DNA of 64,000 nucleotides from Eulemur rufifrons (taxonomy: Eukaryota; Chordata; Mammalia; Primates; Lemuridae), in the NCBI RefSeq assembly GCF_041146395.1, contig NC_090990.1, positions 46,262,001 through 46,326,000 of the forward strand, in the 5' to 3' direction. Positions 26,228 through 39,600 of the stretch are shown piece by piece. The position numbers were made by a program, and so were the translations under genes. The notes below the pieces were generated by a model. That model ran no database searches. It saw only the letters and a program-made list of their open reading frames with translations, and was not told the DNA's origin. Positions within the stretch are counted from its first letter, which is position 1. Every line of letters begins with the position of its first letter.

Positions 26228-26242
26228 CTCCTCGACAGTCTT
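26228..26242. repeat. Target-site duplication, right copy
   Basis: CTCCTCGACAGTCTT, identical to 25,887-25,901. Confidence 0.95.
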
Positions 26243-26515
26243 AAAGACAGCTCAGGAGCCATCTCCTCTAGGAAGTCTTTCACGACTCCCAGGCCAGCCT
26301 ATTGTTGTTTCCTTCCTCCATGGTGTGACCCACTGTGCCTATACAGGGTTCCATCCTAATACCTGTGTTTCTCTTTTGCACAGTCTTACTTCCCTCTCTG
26401 CCTCAGTCCATGGAGACCCGGGCCATGTTTGACTCTTCTCAGACTTAGCACTTAGCGCAGCACCTGGCACACAGGATGTGCACAGCAGATATTTGATGAG
26501 TGAAAACATTTTGAA
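26243..26515 (+). repeat. L2 LINE 3' end, sense (continues the L2 upstream of the Alu)
   Basis: 'gctcaggagccatctcctctaggaagtctttcacgactcccagg', 'cttttgcacagtcttacttccc', 'cttagcgcagcacctggcacacaggatgtgc' and 'cagatatttgatgagtgaaaac' form the L2 3' terminus. Together with 25,225-25,560 it forms one L2 region, with the Alu inserted into it. Confidence 0.7.
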
Positions 26516-26924
26516 AATGCTGTACCTGACACACAAGAAAGAGACTTCCCAACAAGCACTCTCACTAGCCATGAATCCACCCATTCTGACAACATGTCGG
26601 TGGCTTTCTCAATTAAGACAGCTAGAACGAGAATAGCAGCAGGGTAACATTTTACTACTCTTTCACCCCTGAAGCCTCAATTTGAGAGAAAAATTCAGTC
26701 CTTCAACTGGAGGAAATGAGATACATTCTGGAAGTTTCTCCAAAACTCTCTCCAAAAAACAAACATCCCTACCCTGGTGGGATAAAACTTCACTGTGGTA
26801 TCTCTGTATAGAGGAAACGCATAGGAGTCATTGGGCCATGCTTTTTCCATGTCCCTCATTCCCACAGGGCAATGCCCTCCTTCCTCCTATTTTTATCTGT
26901 TTTGTTCACTGTTTTATCACTAGT

Positions 26925-26985
26925 GTGTAGAGCAAGACCTGGACTAGCTGTGCAGTAAATATTTTTTTGAATGAATACTCCAAAT
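26925..26985 (+). repeat. L2 3' tail fragment, sense
   Basis: 'gtgtagagcaagacctggactagctgtgcagtaaatatttttttgaatgaatac' resembles the last ~60 bases of L2. Confidence 0.45.
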
Positions 26986-27325
26986 GGAAGATGGGCAAAT
27001 GTGGCGGGAGAAAAAGAGGCAATCCAGTCTTTTCCTGAAGGGTCGTGAGCCCTGCTTTTTATCCTTGCTAAGGTTCCAGCAGGGATTAGCTTGACGTCTA
27101 GGTACATTGCTGATGGCCAGGCCCCAGCCACTGCCTGTGGAGACAGGAAATACGTGGGCTCACTACCAACACTTCCAGGTGGAGACAGGAGTGGGAGCCA
27201 GCCACCAGTTCCTCAAAAGGAAAAAGGAACAGGATGTGGCAGCGGCAGCAACTTGAGTGACAATAAAAATCAAACCCAGACACTTGGAACAACGCAGACC
27301 CAAGACTTTTTTCTACATCCAGTGA

Positions 27326-27724
<399 letters not shown>

Positions 27725-28204
27725 TGAACACTCGTTTGCATTGTGATCCTATGGCCACATTGACAGAAGGGTGGTCTGCAAAGCAGTGATTCAACTGAGA
27801 TGAACCACGGGAGAATTTTTGCTTTAGTTTTTTGAATTATCTTTTAGTAATCATAATAAAAATCTATCAACTTTTTCAGCTGAATTGATAACGTTAAAAA
27901 GGTAAATGGGTTCCTTGTGCTACAGTTTATACTCAGATTTTTATATAATAAGGATACTTTGCAATATTTTTTCCTATTACTGGATATCATCATGATTGTT
28001 TTTCTATTTAAATGGGACAATTGTCTTTATGCCCAGCTGTACTAGACTAAGCAAATGATGACTGCTGGTTCTAACCTCCTGGGGTAGTCTAGTTGTGTGG
28101 GTCTGGAGTCTTGATAGCAAAAGCTTTATGGAACTTTTATCAATATCTAATCCATGTGGGTAAGAGGGAATCTTCTCCAATGCCTTCCCAAATATGACAA
28201 GCCC

Positions 28205-28445
28205 AGTGGATACAGAGGATAGAGTGTGGGCTCTGGAATGGGAAGACAGAGTGTAATCCTGGCGTCAACTCCTGCTGGCTGTGTGACTGTGGACAAATCA
28301 CCTAATCTCTCTGAGCCAGTGTCTCCATTTTTATAATCTGACAGTAGCAATAGCTATTTCAATGTTCTTGAGGATTAAATAAGGTAGCATTCACAACCCA
28401 TCTAAGAATTATACCTAGCATAGAGTAAGAATGATAAAAATGTTC
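28205..28445 (+). repeat. MIR SINE, sense
   Basis: GATAGAGTGTGGGCTCTGGA, 'ctcctgctggctgtgtgactgtggacaaatcacctaatctctctgagcc', TTGAGGATTAAATAAGGTAG and 'tacctagcatagagtaagaatg' form a near-complete MIR. Confidence 0.85.
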
Positions 28446-28864
28446 TCTGGCCAACCTTCCCCACTGCTGCCTCAGAGTAATTCCCTGCAAGAACAGACAA
28501 GCACCAAGAAAATCTCTGAACCCAACCCTTCCTCTGCAAATCTCAGCTCCCTTCTCTCCTCCTTATTTTTTCAAAAGCCAACCCTCAGACAGTGTGACTG
28601 ACTATAAAGGTATGACACAAGGGAGATTTGGGAGGTGATAGTTCTTCATCCTGATTGTAGTGGTGGTCACAGTAATCTATACAAATGTTGACATTCACAG
28701 AAGTATATACCTTTCCCCCTCACCCCCAGTTAGTTTTACTGGATCATAATTAAAAACGAAACAAAACAAAACGAAACACCTCAAGCCCCACTGGCTGGGT
28801 CTTTTATCTTGCTCCCTTTATTAAAATGCAAACATTTCTCTCTGCCTTGCTTCTATTTAACACC

Positions 28865-29090
28865 TGATCCTCTCCCTCGTTCATTCATTCACTCACTCAA
28901 CTGGGAACTTTCTCTGTATGAGGCATTATGCCAGGTTCTGGGAACTTAGGGATGCATGCGAAGGTTATGGCCCCAGCTTTCAAGGAATTCACAAGCCAGG
29001 GTGGGAAACAAACACATAAACAGATCATTATCCAGTGGTATAGGAAGTGCAGAGATGCTGATATTAGCCTCCGGTGCCTTCTTTTTCTAA
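28865..29090 (-). repeat. L2 LINE 3' end, antisense
   Basis: CGTTCATTCATTCACTCACT, GAGGCATTATGCCAGGTTCT, 'gggaacttagggatgcatgcg', CAAGGAATTCACAAGCCAGG and 'aaacacataaacagatcatt' follow antisense L2. Confidence 0.75.
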
Positions 29091-30939
29091 TTATTACCAA
29101 CACAGCACTCAAGGTGTGGTGGATCTTCAATGAAGGTCACACATCAGCTGTACTCCACACTTGTGGAGTTTGCCTAAAGTGGCTAAGAAATAAACCCAGG
29201 CCTAAATGAGCATGAAAACGCTGACTACTCCTTGCCATTAACCGCATCGTCAGCATGACCTCAGTGTAGTGCAGATGAAAAGTTTATGTGCTATTAAAAA
29301 ATTATAAGATGTAAAACTTCTTTGAACCCTTTCTGAAAGGCTAATTAGAGTCCTAGCCAATTTACCTGCTTCAGTGCAAATCAGAATCAAATATACATTT
29401 GTGCTTGATTATTGTATGCATGCATTTTTGTGCATATTGCAGCTGCTCTATTAGGTGGATGTACAAGAAGCTGCTCCTCCATGAGGCTGTGGTCCTTATG
29501 TGGACTTCTTTTCGGTATATTTGGGGGTAGTGGAGTTTGGTTTAATATAGAGTACTTCAACCTAGTGAATATTTTATTCAGAGTAATTCCTATTCCTCTC
29601 TGTACATTATGCAAATAATCATAAATTTTAACATCTGAATGCTTATGTCTTTTGTAGTCATTAAATAACTAAAGTTTAGTGGCTGAATCCTTTTTAGGAG
29701 ATGTGTGTGTATGTATGTATTTTCTTCTTAAAGAATCCCCCACGATTATATTCCTCGACTGATTCTCCATTCTGTATCCCCATTTCATTAAAAAAAAAAA
29801 ATGCAGTTTCATGGTATATGTTTGTGGGAGGTGGGAGAGGACAGTGGATAAATTTACACTTGGCCATATTCAGCATAGAAAGTCATAATTGAAACAGGGC
29901 CTGAGGGGACATTAAAACTCAACTGAAGGATGTTGCACATGTTCATGGTGACTTTGGTGTCATTAACTCACACCAGCCATTTTAAATGGATAATTTATGC
30001 TGCGAGATGGTCCTTTTTGGGGATTTTCCATCAAGCCCAATCCCCTTTTTGGCACAGAGAACACCTTTATGTTGTTCCCACACTTATCCAGGCCTGCATA
30101 GCTTTTCCCCAGGGGTACAGTTAATTGAGTAGGAGGCTTTTAGTGGTTCTCTCATGTAAATTACCTTCAGAAATATGTTGGGAGTTATGTATATCTGAAT
30201 GCACCGGCAGCTTCTTGGTTGCCTACATTTGGGATAATTCTCTCAAACGAGTACTAAGGATACTTTGTTTATGCCTCAGATGTCACACAGGAAGTAAGAC
30301 CTGTACTTACTCCCCGCTCAGAGAGCTTTGCATCTGTTTACCTGCCCTCAAATGCTTTTTCAGGACTCCCTGGCCAAAAGAGGGCTGAAGGTTGCCAGAA
30401 GAGACAAATTTCCTAGAGCAACAGGAAGACTTTGGAAAGTAAAACAAACCAGACATGCAGTAAATTACATGGGCTCTTTCAGATGTCTTTTGTAGTATCC
30501 TGTTCCCCATTAGTTATCTCAGCACTTTCAGTGCACAGCTCTTATTATCTGGAAAGAAGGGCACAGGAGATTAAAGATGATGTTAGTTTAAAAACATCAG
30601 ACAACCTCAGGCTGACTTTTGCTTCTCTTACAATGCTGCATTTGTTTCTTCCACTTAGTTTCATTTCCCAGTTATCTAAAAACTGGGTTAGAGTCTAAGC
30701 TTTGAAGCTAATCATGAACTGATGAAATGAGTCTATGAAATTCTATCAAGCAAAAATGCATATACCATCAACTCTTATTTATCTCTACAAATGAAAAGTT
30801 GAAGAGAAACTGATAATGCAAATCAATAGGAAAGAAACCAACAGGCAGGTGCCTACATTGGGTCAAACCCTGCATGTTTGTTTCATATATGTGGTAAAAA
30901 TTCTAGTTACAACTGAGTACCCTACGGGGTACCAAGTTT

Positions 30940-31140
30940 TTAAAAAAATTAACCTCCCTTAAAATATACAATATATAATAATTCTACCTCTACAGAGATG
31001 AAAGAATCATAAAAGGTTAAATGAGTTGCCCAAACCCACACAGATAGTAAATCTGTGGATCTGCAAAATTTGGTTCAAACCAAATCTGACTTCAGAGCAT
31101 AAATTTTGTCTTCTATACTCAATAATCTCTTTTACTATCA
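30940..31140 (-). repeat. MIR SINE fragment, antisense
   Basis: 'ctctacagagatgaaagaatcataaaaggttaaatgagttgcccaaacccacacagatagtaaatctg' is the antisense MIR core. It ends 'tctgacttcagagcataaattttgtcttctatac'. Confidence 0.7.
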
Positions 31141-31409
31141 ATGTTTATACTTGCATTTTAGGGTCTCACGTCCTAGACTTGTACTTACGGTAAAAAATAA
31201 TAATGAAGAACAGTAAATAACTCATCAGAAACAGCTGAAAATCCCCTATTCTCCTTCTCCTAAACCCTTGTCATACAGCCCAGTCCAGGGAAAGACTGTG
31301 GGTTATTAAATACACATAGGACACAATATGGAAACAAAGAGTATTAACTGTTAACAAAGTGAAATGTCTGTCATTTTCACCCATAAAATCATAATAGTCA
31401 TTGACATTC

Positions 31410-31678
31410 AGGTCATCTTTGTTCAAATAATACTTCATCAGGGAGACCCTCAGTGATCTAAAGTAGCTGCTGGCTCTCTCTCTGTCATCCTATAATTCAT
31501 AACCCTGCTTTCCATTCTTCATACCTCTTTCTGCTGTTTTTGTCTCTTTTCTCCCTCTAGGACATACACTCCACGAACAGCGGGACTTAGTCCATCTTTC
31601 CCACTACTGTGTCCCTAGCATCCATAACTGTCTAGCATGTAATAGATACTCAATAGGTATTGATTGATTGAATGAGTG
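31410..31678 (+). repeat. L2 LINE 3' end, sense
   Basis: 'catcagggagaccctcagtgatc', 'ttttctccctctaggacatacactccacg', 'ctactgtgtccctagcatcc', TAGCATGTAATAGATACTCA and ATTGATTGATTGAATGAGTG form the L2 3' terminus. Confidence 0.8.
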
Positions 31679-32128
31679 AAGCCATGGAGCAGAGAGTTTT
31701 GGGTGTTCTCAATAAACTTGAAAGCAGAATTTGCTACCCATAATCCTCTCAGACTTGGCGTTTACTATATTTTCAATTTGGAGGCTTTCAGTCAAATCCA
31801 ATTAGTAGCAAGTAGTAAGCAAAACGATCGCCAAGGCTCAGCCAGGAGCCCCATTGACAAGTAGTTGTGTACCAAACTTGATTGCAAGTATCCCTCACCT
31901 GAAAGGGTGTTCCTTTAAATGACTGAAACCTTTTTTAAAAATTAATTCTTTGTTACTTTTAAAGATAATTCTTTATTATGAGCTCTATAGTAAGAATTCC
32001 AACAATGAATCCTTTGTAGAACATTTTGTGTGTTTAGACAACCTCCCTGATTTACCTGTGAAAAATTTCAGATTTTCGTATCAAATTTTCTCTTATACAA
32101 GGGTAAGAAGCAACCATGTGAGACGCTT

Positions 32129-32268
32129 CAGACCCTTGCTACTCAAAGTGATCTGAAGACCTGCAACATGGCATTGCCTGGGAGCTCATTAGAAATACAA
32201 AATCTCAGGCCCCACCCAGACAGACGGAATTTTAACAAGCTCTCCAGGTGATGCCTATGCATGGGAGG
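32129..32268 (+). mobile_element. MER5-type hAT MITE
   Basis: CAGACCCTTGCTACTCAAAG, 'catggcattgcctgggagctcattagaaatac', AATCTCAGGCCCCACCCAGA, 'ggaattttaacaagctctccaggtgatgcc' follow the MER5A/B consensus as recalled. 3' terminal repeat degraded; no clear 8-bp duplication. Confidence 0.75.
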
Positions 32269-32345
32269 GTATGAAAAGTGATGATTTAGGTTGCCCCTTT
32301 GTTCCTTTAGTTGGGCTCTCACCACTCAATACTCGTCTGGAAGCC

Positions 32346-32414
32346 ACCTTAACTTTAAATGTTGTGTTCCCCACCACCTTACCTTTAAATATTGTGTTGT
32401 GTTCCCCAACCTTT
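32346..32414. repeat. Two-copy imperfect tandem duplication, ~30-bp period
   Basis: CCTTAACTTTAAATGTTGTG then TTCCCCACCA is followed by CCTTACCTTTAAATATTGTG, an extra TTGTG and TTCCCCAACC. The second copy carries a 5-bp expansion. Confidence 0.8.
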
Positions 32415-32744
32415 CTCCCTATGTTGAGTAACAATGTCTTTAAACTATTCTAAGTAGGTAGAAATCTAACCTATTTTCAAACGGATCAGAGAAGATTATA
32501 CTCTGAGTGACTCCAGATCCCTCTTTACGAGAAAGAAAATTCTCTTATATCTGTTTCTCATATTTCTCCAGCTTAAGGACCTGCTGCATGAAGAAGAATG
32601 GCTGGTTATCTAATCATTATAATTAAAGCTGAGCCTAGTCACTGAATCTTCACTCGGTGCTAACTCTATGCAGTGTACTAGAGTAGGTACAAAGAGGGCT
32701 CCACCAGGTTCCTATCTTCAAGGTCAGACCTCTGAGTTGCCTCA

Positions 32745-32880
32745 AGTGTCAGTCACTACCTGTAAGATGGGAACTGTTACTTCTGCTCCCTCTCTGTCAT
32801 AAAGTTATGACAAATGAGGTAACCAAGGCCGAAGTCCTTTGTAAAAGTTAATGTTCTCTAGTCACGTGAAATATAATTGT
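32745..32880 (+). repeat. MIR SINE fragment, sense
   Basis: 'tgtcagtcactacctgtaagatgggaactgttacttctg', 'aaagttatgacaaatgaggtaacc' and 'gtcctttgtaaaagttaatgttctc' keep MIR order. Diverged. Confidence 0.5.
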
Positions 32881-34454
32881 TAGGATTATTGAGGGAGCCG
32901 GGCCTTACCCAGCTGACGGTAGTTGGAAGCAGACAGGGTTAAGTGTTGTAGGAGTAAAAGAAGAGAACTGTTAAATCTGACTGGAGAATTACGGACGATT
33001 TCCTTAAAAGGTGCCAATTAAACTGGGTTTAGATTGGAATCCAGCTGAGAAACATTCACGTCTCACTTGAAAGTGAGACTTTATGTCTCTTAGTTGTTAA
33101 ATGGTTAGTGTGTATAAATTTAAGTCTTCTTCATACATCTTTCTTCCTAAGTTGCATGGCAGCTCTGCAGGTAGTCTGTAAACCTTTTTCGGGTTCTTTG
33201 TGTCTCCAAAATTGAGTACTCCAACCAGGGATCCACTGGGCTTCACAGATTACTGGGTTGAACCACTGTAAATTTCAGACCACACCTGCATTGAGCACAT
33301 ACATATCAGTCAATCTCAGCAGACCTGGTGTAGAGCTCATTTTTTATTGTAAAAAAAAAAAATAAAATTGTAGTATTTTCAGTGAAATTTAGTACTGTGT
33401 TAGAATATGGGCATAAGAGGCTATTTAAATTTTCTCCAATAGCAAAATATTCAAAATTCTAATATGCCTTCAATTATATTGGGATTACAAAACAATTAAC
33501 AGACACAACTACATCAGCCAAACTGTTGGAAGTTCCAAGCAGTTCCATGAAAGTTTTGAAGTCAAATTTGATAAATAGTAAATTTAGTTATTTTCTTAAA
33601 TACTTTCAGAGATAAACTTCTTCCAAAGAGTAAGTTGTTCTCATTTTTGAAGGTCAAAATTAAGTGCTTTAATAGCATGCCCTCTGTTCCTATCACAATT
33701 ACTAAGAAACACGTTTTTAAAAACTTGTTTAAAAGCATCTGTCTTTAAACAAGATATTTTGGTAAACCTCTGGTCAACCAGTGACCCAGGGCACTTAGAA
33801 CTAGGTTTCAGTGTCACCACTACTGGCAGCCTACTTGAATTTTGCAGACTTATGTTAGTTCATTGTTAATTTCAAATATCACATATTAGGTTCACTTGGA
33901 TTCCCAAGTCTGCCTTGCCCTAATTTGACTGCCGACAGTCATTCATCAATCACAAGAGTAGAGGAAATCTACCAACTTACGCTTCTAGCTGAGACACATA
34001 GGAGGCCCATTATCAGTGCCAGGAAAAAGGCAGCAGACTGGTAACAATGGTACACTGATCATGGGCTCTCTGCTGCACTAGCAGACATTAGGGAAAATGA
34101 TTGCATCTCCCACAATCTCCCGCTGTAGTAGGAATAGTCACTGTTACAGAACATTGCCATGGGATCAATGTCTTGGCTTTTCTTCTACATTTATGGAGCA
34201 GTAGGAAGGCATCATTCTGTGACAAGATTCTCTTCCATTATCTCTTTTTGTACTGGCACCTGCTTATTAGAGACTGGTGTATGAGGGGCATTGGTACTGT
34301 AACAAGGGGGTCTGTCCTTTAGTGACCCTTCTTTATCAGAGAAATTTCACCCAAATTAAGAGGTTATCACAGGAAAGCTGTCTTACAAAATGAACACTCA
34401 AACCATCCTTCAAAAATGCCCTTACCTTCTTTATCAAGGCTGTTGGGGTTTTTT

Positions 34455-34476
34455 GGTTTGTTTGTTTGTTTGTTTT
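34455..34476. repeat. (GTTT)n short simple repeat
   Basis: About five GTTT units. Confidence 0.85.
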
Positions 34477-34629
34477 ATGTCACAAAAGGGCCTAAAACAA
34501 CCCCTTGCAATTGGAGTCTGAAAGGTTACCTACTAGAAGAAGAGACATATTCTTCTCATATACGCATACCTGTACTGTGTGTGTGTCATCCACATATATA
34601 TGATACAGCATGATCCAAAAAATTACTGT

Positions 34630-34710
34630 TTTTATTCCTGAAGCCTATTATAGTACCTGGCAACATGGTAGTCATTCAATCAATATTTGTTGAATAAATA
34701 AATAAATCAT
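34630..34710 (+). repeat. L2 3' tail, sense
   Basis: 'agcctattatagtacctggcaacatggtagtcattcaatcaatatttgttgaataaataaataaatc', a clear L2 terminus. Confidence 0.65.
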
Positions 34711-35284
34711 AAGATACAGACCACACATGTCTTATCTCATCCTTTTAGGAGGATGAAGTGCTCAGAAGGCAGAGTGCCGCGTACATTGGTTGAATGAATG
34801 AGTGTAGCTCCACTTGCCTCAAAGAACCCAGATGCGCAATTTTGTGAATGCAGAAGCTCCCAGGAAAGCAGATGCTGTATTTCAGCTGGTCTTGTCTGAA
34901 TAAATAAATTACCCAAATCTCTAAATTTTTAATTTCATGTTTGAAAATGAAGCTGTGTAAATATCCTAGAAGGCGAGGAAGAAAGAGATGTAGCTTATCC
35001 ACTAGGTGTGTATCTGAAATCTTCCTCCCTGCCCTGTGCCTGTCACCATCCTCCTCACAGCCCCAGTGGCTTAGGTAGCAAAGTGCAGGCTCATTATGTG
35101 GCTTGATTTAGCATGTTGTAAGGAGGAACTTTAGAGAAAAGTTTATTCCAATAAAAATCTTCATAGGCTTGCTAGGGAGGGAGACAGTAAGAAATAGAGT
35201 GTATTATAAAGAGGAAAAAGTACAAATTAAGATTAATAAAGTCTACAGTTCTTGTATTCTGCCATGAGCAAGCCTGAGATTTTT

Positions 35285-35400
35285 AGCAGACTACTCGGAA
35301 TTTTCATCTCCTCATATGTAAACCACTGAGGACAATAAAACAGCCCTGCCTTCCTAACTCATAGCTTTGAGAAGATCAAATGAGATCCTAAAAACAAGAG
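35285..35400 (+). repeat. Probable MIR fragment, sense
   Basis: 'catctcctcatatgtaaaccactgaggacaataaaacagccctgccttc' followed by 'gagaagatcaaatgagatcc' resembles the MIR core and 3' half. Confidence 0.45.
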
Positions 35401-35820
35401 CAGTCATTTATTAATCCCCAGCTGTGTGCAAAGTACTGTACATGGGACTATACATAGAGTATTGTTTAATATAATCAAAGTATACTTAATAAATCCTAAA
35501 GCTTTAAAGAAATATTATATAATTATGGGGGTAAATACCTTGAAAACTCTAAAGTGCTATATGATTTTATGATACTAAGGAATTTAATTAAAGATATATT
35601 GTACGTCTGTGTATATTATATGCAAAGCACTATGCAGGATGATAGAAGAATTATAAAAATAAGAAAGACTGAACTTGCCTTCAAAGAGCTTACAGCCCAG
35701 TGAAGGAAGACAGGGTAGCTGGTTAAACAGGTACCCAGTAGCTGTAATGTAAGATGTGAGTATGATGAGCATCATGTAAGTAAGGAGTTTATTCAATGGC
35801 CTAGACCACAATCTGTTATC
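35400..35820 (-). repeat. L2-like fragments, antisense
   Basis: Two antisense L2-like starts. One is 'gcagtcatttattaatccccagctgtgtgcaaagtactgtac'. The other is 'tatgcaaagcactatgcaggatg', which runs into 'cttgccttcaaagagcttacagcccagtgaaggaagacagg'. The second block is convincing, the first less so. Confidence 0.55.
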
Positions 35821-36519
35821 TGTTTGAAAGAACTAATGCATCAGCCATTCCACTATTAAAGGAGCGGCAGTGAATACTGGCCCCTGTTTCCTTCCCTGCA
35901 TCATATCAGAGTCTAATCTCACTGTATCTCTAAGAAGCACGTAGAGAGCTGACCTACTAGCAGTCCTCAGGAAGTGCACACACGAGGCAGTGCCATCCTG
36001 ATCCAGCAAAAGATACAGTAGATCGTTCTGCACTCATGGACCCAAATCTCCCCTGCCTGAAACAGTTTTCTGATTTACAGGTAATAGATTGGGCAGAATT
36101 TAAGGAAATATTTGCTTAGAAGCAATAAAATTATTCTGAATAGAGATTAAATTCACCAAAGGATAAAATAACCAGAAAGTATAGTTGGAAGAAGAGAAAT
36201 GAAAGATAAAAAAAGACAGATAAATGTATAGATAAATAGATCATACACCTAAGAGTTTACTGCGGTGTTTTCCTGCATCTAATAAATATTGGAATATGTG
36301 TAGAACTCAAATAGAAGGTAATTTTAACCTCTGATATAAAGAGAACAAAACATTTCTTTAGTGATCTTACTTCCTCTGTTCTATTTTATGAACACAATGT
36401 AGCTATTCCATAGACTCAATTGATACCACAATTTGATTAACAATAAAGATATGTTTGCTTGTATTTTGTCACTGCTGCTGAAATTTTAAATATGTAAGTG
36501 TTTTATAACTAATAGTAAT

Positions 36520-36625
36520 AGCTAATGTTTATTGAGTACTTAGTATGGGCCATACATTGCTCTAAGCTATACATAAATATATGTATATGTGCATGTACAT
36601 ATATTCATTTAATTTCTAAAAAAGT
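36520..36625 (-). repeat. MIR/L2 3' fragment, antisense
   Basis: TAGCTAATGTTTATTGAGTA, CTTAGTATGGGCCATACATT, 'gctctaagctatacataaatatatg' then an AT-rich tail. Best read as an antisense MIR end. Confidence 0.6.
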
Positions 36626-36679
36626 GATATAGATCACCAGTACTACTATTTGCAGACCTATTTCCCTCTCGCATATGTT

Positions 36680-39600
36680 TTTATATTTTTCCTACCTACT
36701 GATGATTCTATTTAATGTTAAATAAGCAAGTATAACACCGTAAGTTTATATGGAAATAAAGTTCTGTCTTTTTTGGCTATCAGTGTTTTAAATAAAGTAG
36801 TTTTTTTTCATACTCCAGAATAAGAGGGTTTTACATGGGAAATGAGAGAAAGGGAGAAGAAAGAAGTCCTCTGGCAGATGCAGATCCCAGGAGTCAATAG
36901 CTTTTCGGCCTGTGCTGTGTAGCAGTTTCTAATGGGGCTGTGCACATCCCAATTGCTTTCCTGCTCAGCAGAGGATTACAATAATGCCTATTTATCCAAC
37001 TCTATCCATCCAAGGATTTTAGATACATCATAAACTCATCAATTAATCAGAGACATGGCACCCATTTTGAGATGCTGGGTGAATTACATCCTAGAAGATT
37101 ACGAGAAATGCTCGTGTTGACATAGTAAATCAGGGACTGTTTCCTGATGGATGCCTGAACAACACACCACGTACTAAAATGCAGAGGACTTTGTCCAGCG
37201 CTGATTCACAAAGTATGTCTCTCAAACGGGAGAAAACTTCTGGGATAAAAAAGTCACGTTATTTCAAAGTATCTCTTAAACTTGAAAAATTAAACGGAGT
37301 ATAATGAGAAAGCTGATTAAACACAGTTAATGGCTTGCCTTTTCAGAGTAAAGTATTACCGACCTCCCTTTCTTAATAATTAAAAACCCTTCGAAACCTT
37401 TGGATTTTTAAATTCGTTCTTGATTCTCTGGTCCATTTGGAGTGAGGAACTCTGCCTCTGGTCCAGTGTGTTCAGCCCACTGTGGAAAACCGGCTTTACA
37501 GACAGCTGTGAATGTTCAGTGTTCATCCAGATAATACTCCTGCACTTCAGCGTTTTAATGTGGTCTGAGCATTTTATTGTCCTTCATTTTGAAGAAACAT
37601 TCCAATCTCCAGAGATCTTCCACTTTGTATACATAAAGTTTTCATTTGCGTAGCTGGAAATGTACTCAAGTCATTCAAGGAATGGCAACCCAATATCCAT
37701 TTCTAATCTGAAGTGTCATCTGTAGTACCAGATTATTCTGCCATGTTAGCTAACCCAACTCAGAAATCACTTCACTATGATTAGCTTCCAAGATTAATGA
37801 ATTCTAGGATATCGTGATTACTTACGACTTAATGCCAGTCAGAATTTGCCATCTGCCATTCAGCCATTTCATGAACCGAGCCGAAGCGAGGGTTTATCAA
37901 AATGGCTGTGCAACATCTCTCACGTTTTAACACTCTTCAGAGACTTATATAAGCAGCACTTCTTGTTCTCATGTCAAAATACACGTGTAAGGATTAAAAG
38001 TAGCATGAGATGCTTAAGAATGCTTTACAGGGCCAGTTATTCTTTGATATTTATCACTTCATGATGGTGACACCTGCTTCTAATTTTAAGAGTTCTTTCT
38101 TCCAGTGGGTGATTTTTTTTTTTTCTCAGAAATCTTATCCTCAAAAGACTTAACTAGTAATTTTTCTCCTTTTGATGTGCTTGATATTTTTATGAGTTTG
38201 TTCATCAGCACTGAAGCCTTAACATGACTTTAGTTTAGAAAAAAAATCTTTGTAATAAATACTCATTATATTAGGTCACATAGTTTTTGCCCTAGCCACA
38301 CATTTGAAGACTTTTGCGGAGCTATAATTTATTATAAATGCCATTATCTGCCACTTGGCCTACTTGATAGTTGCCTTCAGTTGACGAAAGCCATAAACAT
38401 AGATAAATTCTTCCTTGTGGGAACAGTCCCGTAAATAACTTACATCCAATACCCATATTTGGTTGTCTTTCATGTTCAAGGGCAGAGTTGGTGGCAATTG
38501 TGATTTGAGAATTGGTAAGTGGAAGGACAGAAACAGAGAGGAACCTAGCTCTGTCTATGTAGACATACATGGAAACAGTCTTTTGGTTTGGGGTTAGCCA
38601 GCCCTAGTGGTAGTGCCCAACTTAGTTTGCTTTCTTGTTTTTATCTTGTATAAAGACCTTTTGCTCACAAGTGCTGGATAAAGTTCATCGCATGAGTAGA
38701 AAAAGCCGCAAAATATGGTATATAGCTAGCAACCCATTCTGATTGGCCTGTAGGGAGTTGTCTGTATAAAATTGGATCCTTGTGTTACGTTCCAAAAAAA
38801 GGTGTGAATATGAAGAAGAAGTGTTAAATCATGACTCCAGGGAAAATGTCGGCCATGAGCAGTTTTTAGTTTAAGTGAAAACCAAACTTTAGGATTTGGA
38901 CAAATAAGACAAGGATAAAAAAGGGTGAATCATTAACTCCAATATAAAAGCATTATGATGATCAAGTTTCACCTAACTTGAATAAGACACTCAACAAAGA
39001 CTGACTAAATGAAACTAACTCATTTACTTAATTGATATGCAGAACTCTGCCAAGCATTTACCCTTAGTGTCAAATAAGTAATTTTTAATAAAATATTTCC
39101 AAGATATGAAGACAGTTAAGAAAACAGCACGGTTTTTAATAATTGCACTCATAAGTAAATGGATCTATCATTACATTGTCACAAAGAATGACAGTGAGCA
39201 GAAACATCCTGCTAATCCTTCTTAGATAAGTATTTAACATAATTAGACATCATCTCTTCTGTTGAATGTAGCATTAATCATTAGAAGTGCAACTTTACAC
39301 AGAGCACTTCTTTCTGCTATGTCATTGTTAAAGAAGCAAACTATTTTGTCAGATACTATGCTTCAGAAAATGACTCATGTAGTATGTGAGTTACATAAAT
39401 ACAGTTATTTCCCTTTCTGTTGTTTTTGTTTGTTTGTTTAAATAGTATTTAATAATAGGTGGTCTTTTTGCATCCATAAAGCTGCATTTGAGGTTAGTGG
39501 TTTTGCAAAATATCAGTATAATAAACATAATTGAACGTGAAGTATTTTTAAGCTTTGAAATGAAGTGTTTTTAACCTTTTGGCTCATCTATCTAAAAATT

